A stretch of 20,605 bases of DNA from contig JAKZSU010000219.1 of the NCBI GenBank assembly GCA_047517485.1, positions 1-20,605 of the forward strand, read 5' to 3'. The position numbers and the translations under genes were made by a program. This DNA is from JAKZSU01 sp047517485 (GTDB taxonomy: Bacteria > Pseudomonadota > Alphaproteobacteria > UBA7887). The notes beneath the pieces were generated by a model. It did not search any database. It worked only from the letters and a program-made list of their open reading frames with translations, and was not told the DNA's origin. Of this stretch, positions 15,657-20,605 are shown piece after piece (the stretch's first letter is position 1; each line of letters begins with the position of its first letter).

Positions 15657-16762
15657 GTTCCATCCGTCCATTCGGATTTGACATCCGCGTCGGGCTCGTC
15701 GGGGAAGTGGCGCTTGCGTAGCGCTGCGAATTTTTTTCGATCGGCCAACCTCGCCAAAGCCCACACCGCCATCGCGCGGACCAGCGGCGCCGGATCGACC
15801 AGACAGGCCTCGGCTGTATTGACGAGCGCCGATTCCGCGGAATTGCCGATCGCGATCAGGACATTGCGGATAAACCGGTCGCGGCCGACGCGCTTGATCG
15901 GCGAGCCGGAAAACAAGCGACGGAATCCGGCATCGTCGAGCGCGGCGAGTTCGGCGAGGCGCGGCGCATCGAGGTCGGCGCGCGCGCGCAGCGTGTCTTC
16001 GTCGGTGGCGCGGGCAAAGCGATTCCACGGGCATACCGCGAGGCAATCGTCGCAGCCATAGATGCGGTTGCCCATCAGCGGACGCAAATCGCGGTCGATG
16101 TGACCCTTGTGCTCGATCGTGAGATAGGAAATGCACCGCCGCGCGTCGAGCTGATAGGGCGCCGGAAAGGCCGCCGTCGGGCATATGTCGAGGCACGCCC
16201 GGCAGCTGCCGCAGTGATCGGCCTCGGCGGCGTCCTCGGCAAGATCGAGCTCGGTGAACAAGGCGCCGAGGAACAGCCACGATCCCCACTCACGCGAGAC
16301 CAGATTGGTGTGTTTGCCCTGCCACCCGATACCGGCGGCTTGCGCCAGCGGCTTCTCCAACACCGGCGCGGTATCGACGAAGACCTTGACCTCCCCGCCG
16401 TGGCGCGCGTGCAGCCAACCGGCGAGCTGTTTGAGCCGGCCCTTGAGCAGATCGTGATAGTCGCGGTTGCGCGCGTAGACCGAGATTGTTCCAGCGTCGG
16501 TCTGTGTCAATGTCGCCATCGGGTCGCTGTCGGGTCCATAGTTGACCGCGACCACCACGACACTCTTCACCCCAGGCCATAGCGTTCGTGGGTCGCGCCG
16601 TCGCGCCAGGGTGTCGGCCAGCCAGCCCATGTCGCCGTGCCGGCCGTCGGCGACGAACGCCGCCAAATGGTCGCCGGCCTCGGTTACCGCGTCGGGGCGG
16701 GCGAAGCCGATCGCATCGAAGCCCAGCGACAGCGCGCGTTCGACGATATCGGCATGGGCCAT
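15653..16762 (-). CDS. queG: Epoxyqueuosine reductase QueG
   Basis: The 369-residue product carries out the last step of queuosine synthesis in tRNA, reduction of epoxyqueuosine to queuosine. It needs a cobalamin and two 4Fe-4S clusters. The ferredoxin-like cysteines are C184, C187, C190 and C194 (CGSCRACLDICP), and C237, C240 and C244 (CDDCLAVCP), with C210 a likely eighth ligand. FVDTAPVLEK (128-137) contains the proposed catalytic Asp130. IGWQGKHTNLVSREWGSW (145-162) is a family hallmark. The C-terminal region from about 295 resembles the HEAT-like repeats that contact tRNA. I use ATG 16762, which gives a normal N-terminus; a longer frame to 16912 overlaps the GST gene. It follows the GST gene by 13 bases. 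Confidence 0.95.
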   Translation of the reverse strand: MAHADIVERALSLGFDAIGFARPDAVTEAGDHLAAFVADGRHGDMGWLADTLARRRDPRTLWPGVKSVVVVAVNYGPDSDPMATLTQTDAGTISVYARNRDYHDLLKGRLKQLAGWLHARHGGEVKVFVDTAPVLEKPLAQAAGIGWQGKHTNLVSREWGSWLFLGALFTELDLAEDAAEADHCGSCRACLDICPTAAFPAPYQLDARRCISYLTIEHKGHIDRDLRPLMGNRIYGCDDCLAVCPWNRFARATDEDTLRARADLDAPRLAELAALDDAGFRRLFSGSPIKRVGRDRFIRNVLIAIGNSAESALVNTAEACLVDPAPLVRAMAVWALARLADRKKFAALRKRHFPDEPDADVKSEWTDGT

Positions 16763-16775
16763 CGTCTTATCAGCG

Positions 16776-17471
16776 CTAGAAATCGAGGTCGGCATAAAGC
16801 GCCGGCGGCGGCGCGCCCGGAACATAGTCTTCGAGCAGCGGTCGAAAACTCGGTCGCGACTTGATCTTGGCGTACCAGTCCTTGGCCGAGGCGTTGGTGT
16901 CCCACGGCACATCGCCCAGGTAGTCGACCACCGACAGATGCGCCGCGGCTATCAGATCGGCGCGGGTCATCTCCTCGCCGGCCAACCACCGCGCGCGATC
17001 GGCGAGCCAGCCGATCTGTTCGAGATGAACGACAATCCGTTCGCGCGCTCCCCGGATTACGCCGCTATCGGGTTGGCCGAGATTGAGAAAGCGCTTGAGC
17101 AGTTTTTCGTGGGCCAGCGGCGTGGTGACCTCGGCATCGAAGATGTCGCTGAACCAGTCGACCAGGCGGCGCGCCTCGACCCGCGCCCGGATATCTTGGC
17201 CGATCAGGGGATGATCGGGATAGGCCTCGTCGAGATACTCGAGAATCACTCGAATCCCGGCGACCACCGTCCCGTCGGTATCGGTCAGCACGGGAACTTC
17301 GCCGGCCGGGTTGAGCCCGAGGAACTCTTCGCGGCGCTCCCACACCGGTTCGGCGACCAAAACCGCGACGAGACCCTTTTCCGACAGCGCGAGCCGCGCC
17401 GCCCGGCAGGACGCCGACAGGGGCAAATGATAAAGCTGTCGCGCGGTCTTGGTGTCAGCGGTGTCTTGCAC
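16776..17471 (-). CDS. Glutathione S-transferase family protein
   Basis: The product has 231 residues from GTG 17471. An N-terminal thioredoxin-fold domain begins LYHLPLSASCRAARLALSEK, where the Ser/Cys pair occupies the usual glutathione-activating position. The cis-proline segment EVPVL and the following acidic-serine-like loop DTDGTVVAGIRVILEYLDE complete the glutathione site. The helical C-terminal domain has GEEMTRADLIAAAHLSVVDYLGD. The specific substrate is unknown. The start is uncertain: GTG 17471 has AAGGA ten bases upstream and leaves a short lead before the domain, whereas the frame runs to 17591 without another convincing start. It is co-directional with queG, 13 bases away, so one transcript is likely. 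Confidence 0.85.
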   Translation of the reverse strand: MQDTADTKTARQLYHLPLSASCRAARLALSEKGLVAVLVAEPVWERREEFLGLNPAGEVPVLTDTDGTVVAGIRVILEYLDEAYPDHPLIGQDIRARVEARRLVDWFSDIFDAEVTTPLAHEKLLKRFLNLGQPDSGVIRGARERIVVHLEQIGWLADRARWLAGEEMTRADLIAAAHLSVVDYLGDVPWDTNASAKDWYAKIKSRPSFRPLLEDYVPGAPPPALYADLDF

Positions 17472-17519
17472 GGCAAAGGCGTCCTTCCGCCATGGCTCGA
17501 GTCGGCTATTTTTAGAGCA

Positions 17520-17563
17520 TTTCCGCGCACGGCGAAACGCCCCGTCGTTCGCCGCGCGGGAAA
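17520..17563. repeat. Imperfect inverted repeat upstream of the GST gene
   Basis: TTTCCGCGCACGGCGAA (17520-17536) faces TTCGCCGCGCGGGAAA (17548-17563). Seven inner pairs are perfect, and the outer part pairs with small bulges. It is preceded by TTTTAGAGCA. It lies in the gap between the GST (-) and uppP (+) starts and could be a regulatory hairpin or a dispersed palindromic repeat. Confidence 0.4.
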
Positions 17564-17640
17564 CCCTGGCTGGTGTCGATCCATCGGCCACGATAGATTC
17601 GTCCGCAAGCCTTCAATTTTAGTATCCGGACATCATTGAC

Positions 17641-18447
17641 GTGACACTTCTCCACCTCCTCGTCGTCGCCCTGGTGCAGGGGATTACCGAGTTTCTCCCA
17701 GTCAGTTCGGCGGGCCATCTGGTGTTGATCCCGGTGTTCACCGGTTGGCTCGATCAGGGGCTCGCCGTCGATGTCGCCGCCCATGTCGGCAGCCTCGGAG
17801 CGGTAGTGGTGTATTTTTGGCGCGATATGCGGCGGCTCGTTCTGGCCACGCTTGCCATCATGACCGGCCGCGACCACGAAGCGCGCGGGCTGGTGTGGTT
17901 GCTGCTGATCGCCTCGGTGCCGGCGGTCGCGGCGGGCGCGGCTTTGTCTGGCTTTGTCGAGACGGTACTCCGCGATCCGGCGATTATCGCCTGGACGATG
18001 ACCATCGGCGCCGTCCTGCTTTATGCCAGCGACCGCTACGGCAAGACCGGTCGAGAGGTTTCCGGCATGACGTGGCGCGATGCGCTGTGGATCGGCGTGG
18101 CGCAGGCGCTCGCCTTGGTCCCCGGCACCAGCCGGTCGGGAATCACCATGACCATGGCGCGCGCGCTGGGCCTCGCGCGGACCGAAGCGGCGCGGTTTTC
18201 GATGCTGATGTCGATCCCCGTTATCCTCGGCGCCGGCGCGTTGCAGGTCGCCGACCTCCTGCGCGCCGGCGATCCGGTGCTGACCGGCGACGCGCTGGTT
18301 GCCGCGGCGCTGTCGTTTGTCGCGGCACTGGCGACCGTCGCGGTGCTCATGCGCTGGCTCGAACGGGCGACGTTTTTGCCGCTGGCGATCTATCGCGCAG
18401 GGCTCGGCGTGTTTCTGCTCGCGCTGGTGTTCGCCGGTATTCTCTAG
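17641..18447 (+). CDS. uppP: Undecaprenyl-diphosphatase UppP (BacA)
   Basis: The 268-residue integral membrane protein dephosphorylates undecaprenyl diphosphate and so recycles the lipid carrier for peptidoglycan and surface polysaccharides. It also gives bacitracin tolerance. The two family motifs are intact: QGITEFLPVSSAGHL (13-27, with catalytic Glu17) and PGTSRSG (161-167, with Arg165). At least seven hydrophobic helices are visible. The start is a GTG at 17641, directly ahead of the typical N-terminal helix, with only a weak ribosome-binding site. The TAG stop is the first triplet of a large palindrome. It serves the same lipid-linked glycan chemistry that the two glycosyltransferases may use, but it is in a separate transcript. 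Confidence 0.95.
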   Translation: MTLLHLLVVALVQGITEFLPVSSAGHLVLIPVFTGWLDQGLAVDVAAHVGSLGAVVVYFWRDMRRLVLATLAIMTGRDHEARGLVWLLLIASVPAVAAGAALSGFVETVLRDPAIIAWTMTIGAVLLYASDRYGKTGREVSGMTWRDALWIGVAQALALVPGTSRSGITMTMARALGLARTEAARFSMLMSIPVILGAGALQVADLLRAGDPVLTGDALVAAALSFVAALATVAVLMRWLERATFLPLAIYRAGLGVFLLALVFAGIL

Positions 18448-18583
18448 CGCAGTTCAAGTCTAGTTTGAAGCGCTTTGATGGGCCAAATCGGCTATACGAG
18501 TAGACGCGGCGCGAAGGGCGGTGTGCGTGCATCGGCCGCGGGAGCGCGGTCAAACCGCTTCAAACTAGACTTGAACTGCTCTA
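18445..18583. repeat. 139-bp palindromic element with 34-bp arms between convergent genes
   Basis: The arms 18445-18478 and 18550-18583 are reverse complements at 32 of 34 positions, with a 71-base loop. The outermost triplet of each arm is a TAG, which is the stop codon of uppP on the plus strand and of the NDUFA9-like gene on the minus strand. It can fold in transcripts from both sides and may act as a bidirectional terminator or 3' stabiliser. The length and the AGAGCAGTTCAAG opening resemble dispersed palindromic repeats of alphaproteobacteria as I remember them. Confidence 0.8.
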
Positions 18584-19543
18584 ATTGAACCGACTGGGCC
18601 GCGCGCCGCCGCCGCGGCGGTAGCGCCGCAGGATCTCCGGCGCCACGGTTTCGATCGGGATTGGCTTGATGCCGAGATCCTCGATCCGCCCAACCGCCTG
18701 GTCGCCGGAAGCGCCGACGACATTGTCCCGCGCCAACATGGCGATCTGATCACGGGTCAACGGCGGCGCGGGCAGGAATTCGAGAAACCAGGCGTTTATA
18801 TTCATCAATCCGCTCGGCACCGGCACCAGAACCGCTCGGCGACCGGTCTCGCTGACGATGTATTCCAGCAGTTCGCGGAAGCTGTACACCCGCGGCCCGC
18901 CGAGTTCGATCACCCGGCCCTTGGTTTCAAGTGCACCGGCCATTTGGGTAATCGCGGCGGCGACATCGCCGACGTGGATCGGCTGAAACCGCGTCGTGCC
19001 GCCGTCGATCAAAGGCAGCACCGGGGCGATCCGCGACAGCGATCCGAACAGATTGAGAAATCCGTCCTCCGCGCCGATGATCAAACTCGGGCGGACTATC
19101 GTCGCCTCTTCGAAGGCCGCCCTGACCGCGGCTTCGCCCGCCGCCTTGGTCCGCCCATATGCCGATTTGGACTGCCGATCGGCGCCGATCGCCGACATAT
19201 GGATGAGGCGCCCGACACCGGCCGCCTTGGCCGCCTTGGCGACCCGTTCCGCGCCTTGCGCATGAATCGCCGCGAATCGCTGGGCGCCTTTCTCATACAG
19301 GATGCCGACCAGGTTGATCACCACGTCGGATCCCTCGATGGCGCCGGCCACCGAGACGGTGTCGGCGATATCCGCCTTGATCGGGACGATCTGGCCGACA
19401 TCCCCCATTGGGCGCAAAAAACCGGCCCTTTCCGGGTGGCGCACGCCGACCAGCACCCGATGTCCCGCTTCTGCCAACCGTTGCACGACATAGCGGCCGA
19501 CAAATCCGGAGCCGCCGAACACCGTTGTCTGAGAGGTTGCCAT
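18581..19543 (-). CDS. NDUFA9-like atypical SDR (complex I-associated NAD(P)-binding protein)
   Basis: The 320-residue product opens TTVFGGSGFVGRYVV with a GGSGFVG dinucleotide loop (10-16). It continues with NLVGILYEKGAQRFAAIHAQGAERVAKAA and the SDR segment HMSAIGAD..SAYGRTKAAGE, then IVRPSLIIGAEDGFLN and FQPIHVGDVAAAI. This pattern is typical of the NDUFA9/39-kDa subunit relatives found in alphaproteobacteria. In mitochondria NDUFA9 is an accessory subunit of respiratory complex I; the bacterial role is less clear. The ATG at 19543 has GGGACGGA just upstream and is preferred over ATG 19576. It converges on uppP with a palindrome in between. Confidence 0.87.
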   Translation of the reverse strand: MATSQTTVFGGSGFVGRYVVQRLAEAGHRVLVGVRHPERAGFLRPMGDVGQIVPIKADIADTVSVAGAIEGSDVVINLVGILYEKGAQRFAAIHAQGAERVAKAAKAAGVGRLIHMSAIGADRQSKSAYGRTKAAGEAAVRAAFEEATIVRPSLIIGAEDGFLNLFGSLSRIAPVLPLIDGGTTRFQPIHVGDVAAAITQMAGALETKGRVIELGGPRVYSFRELLEYIVSETGRRAVLVPVPSGLMNINAWFLEFLPAPPLTRDQIAMLARDNVVGASGDQAVGRIEDLGIKPIPIETVAPEILRRYRRGGGARPSRFN

Positions 19544-19616
19544 ATCCGTCCCGTCGATTGTTGCCACCACCACCATACTTGCCCATGGTTGCCGGCCGGC
19601 GCCAGCACAAAGTTCG

Positions 19617-19645
19617 TTGACAGCCTTGGGGGCGTTGAGTAGTCA
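19617..19645 (+). promoter_or_regulatory. Candidate promoter for tRNA-Leu
   Basis: A perfect TTGACA (19617-19622) is followed after 17 bases by TAGTCA (19640-19645), a poor -10. Alphaproteobacterial promoters keep the -35 better than the -10. The predicted start would be about 60 bases ahead of the tRNA. This is a weak call. Confidence 0.3.
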
Positions 19646-19654
19646 CAGGCTAGG

Positions 19655-19693
19655 CAAACCGCCGCGATGGGGTGACCTCGGCGCGGCGGTTTG
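19655..19693. promoter_or_regulatory. 12-bp perfect GC-rich inverted repeat ahead of tRNA-Leu
   Basis: CAAACCGCCGCG (19655-19666) and CGCGGCGGTTTG (19682-19693) flank a 15-base loop. It lies in the region between the divergent NDUFA9-like gene and the tRNA, 16 bases before the mature tRNA. No T-tract of terminator length follows on either strand. It could be an operator or a structured leader. Confidence 0.5.
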
Positions 19694-19709
19694 ATCGATG
19701 CCCATTTGG

Positions 19710-19796
<87 letters not shown>

Positions 19797-19852
19797 CCCT
19801 GTTATTGCTCTCGAATCGCGCACCGGACGCGTCGTGCCATTGGAGGACTCGT

Positions 19853-20494
19853 ATGACGGTTCATTTTCATACCGACGATTTGCCGTCCGGCCTCGACTTC
19901 GCGGGTGTCGATGCGCTGGCCATCGATACCGAGACCACCGGGCTCGATCTCCGCCGCGACCGCTTGTGTCTGCTCCAATTGTCGGCCGGCGACGGCGACG
20001 CGCACCTGGTGCACTTTCCCACCGGCGACTATGGCGCGCCCAATCTACGCGCCCTGTTGAGCGATCCGACAAAGACCAAGCTGTTTCATTTCGGGCGCTT
20101 CGATATCGCGGTCATTCGCCGCGCGCTCGAGGTGACCTGCCGCCCGGTCTATTGCACCAAGATTGCGTCCAAATTGGTGCGGACCTACACCGATCGTCAT
20201 GGACTCAAGGATTTGTGCGGCGAAATGCTCGGCATCGACTTGTCAAAGCAGCAGCAAAGTTCGGATTGGGCCGCCGCGACGCTGAGCGACGCGCAAAAGG
20301 CCTACGCCGCGTCCGATGTGCTGCATCTTCATGCCCTGCGCGAACGGCTCGACGTAATGCTGGCGCGCGAAGGACGGAGCGCGCTCGCCGCCGACTGCTT
20401 TGGCTATTTACCCAGTCGCGCGATGCTCGATTTGGCGGGTTGGGCGGATCAGGACATCTTTGCCCACACTAGTGTCCGGTTAAAAATCGAATAA
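19853..20494 (+). CDS. rnd: Ribonuclease D, short form, with an IS-derived C-terminal tail
   Basis: The 213-residue product is a DEDDy 3'-5' exonuclease. DTET gives Asp25 and Glu27, FGRFDIAV gives Asp84, and YAASD gives Tyr151 and Asp155. RNase D trims the 3' ends of tRNAs and other stable RNAs. It is the short alphaproteobacterial form without C-terminal HRDC domains. The ATG at 19853 has GGAGG seven bases upstream; the frame begins earlier at 19805, but that part overlaps the tRNA trailer and has no such site. The last residues (about Ser207 to Glu213, SVRLKIE) read through TGTCCGGTTAAAAA, which looks like an insertion-sequence terminus, so the natural stop has probably been replaced. All catalytic residues are intact. 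Its position just after a tRNA gene suggests a joint transcript. Confidence 0.93.
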   Translation: MTVHFHTDDLPSGLDFAGVDALAIDTETTGLDLRRDRLCLLQLSAGDGDAHLVHFPTGDYGAPNLRALLSDPTKTKLFHFGRFDIAVIRRALEVTCRPVYCTKIASKLVRTYTDRHGLKDLCGEMLGIDLSKQQQSSDWAAATLSDAQKAYAASDVLHLHALRERLDVMLAREGRSALAADCFGYLPSRAMLDLAGWADQDIFAHTSVRLKIE

Positions 20495-20605
20495 ATTCAA
20501 TTGGTTGGTTATTTGCGAAGCGTTGCATCTGTTTTCGTCTCCCGCAAGTGCTTGATGTATGGGCATTTTCTCGAAGAGGGTCACCGAGAGGATCTGTAAC
20601 AAAGT
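20471..20605 (+). mobile_element. Probable terminus and leader of an IS4-type insertion sequence (partial)
   Basis: From AGTGTCCGGTTAAAAA onward the sequence turns markedly more AT-rich than the rest of the window, and no host gene continues. The terminus TAGTGTCCGGTTAAAA and the following leader resemble IS4-family elements with a DUF4372-type transposase, from memory. The last bases, GAGAGGATCTGTAACAAAGT, look like a ribosome-binding site just ahead of a start codon beyond the window. No transposase residue is visible, so the family is a guess. The boundary is uncertain within a few bases. Confidence 0.5.

Overview
The window is a dense, high-GC chromosomal segment from an alphaproteobacterium. 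The gene set and order (thrS, infC, rpmI, rplT, pheS, pheT, lepA; then GT4/GT9 glycosyltransferases, queG with a GST, uppP, an NDUFA9-like SDR, tRNA-Leu and a short ribonuclease D) suggest Rhodospirillales or a relative. That placement is inferred from protein similarity as remembered, not from a search. No intergenic gap exceeds about 170 bases.

Layout. Positions 1-134 are the end of an IS1595-like insertion sequence, with the first 32 codons of its transposase on the minus strand. It interrupts a membrane diguanylate cyclase gene exactly after the GGDEF motif (134-1279). From 1408 to 12441 almost everything is on the minus strand. In transcription order this is a GT4 glycosyltransferase, a GT9 heptosyltransferase-like protein, thrS, infC, rpmI, rplT, pheS, pheT and lepA. 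This translation block is broken by three hairpin/T-tract structures: after thrS, between infC and rpmI, and after rplT. infC most probably starts at a rare AUA codon.

From 12487 onward the genes are arranged in divergent and convergent pairs. They are an alpha/beta hydrolase (+), converging with a PaiB-like FMN-binding protein that follows an atypical SDR (-); a secreted TPR protein (+), converging with queG and a GST (-); uppP (+), converging with an NDUFA9-like SDR (-); then tRNA-Leu(CAG) and rnd (+). Several junctions carry inverted repeats. The clearest is a 139-bp palindrome whose two outer ends are the TAG stop codons of uppP and the SDR. The window ends in what looks like the terminus of a second insertion sequence (probably IS4-type), whose sequence supplies the last codons of rnd.

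Function. The genes are core housekeeping: aminoacyl-tRNA synthetases, initiation factor, ribosomal proteins, elongation factor 4, queuosine synthesis, tRNA trimming, undecaprenyl-phosphate recycling and cell-surface glycan synthesis. I found no defence, secondary-metabolite or phage system and no CRISPR array. The points of interest are the two IS junctions that alter host genes, the non-canonical infC start, the hairpins of the translation operon and the palindromic intergenic elements.
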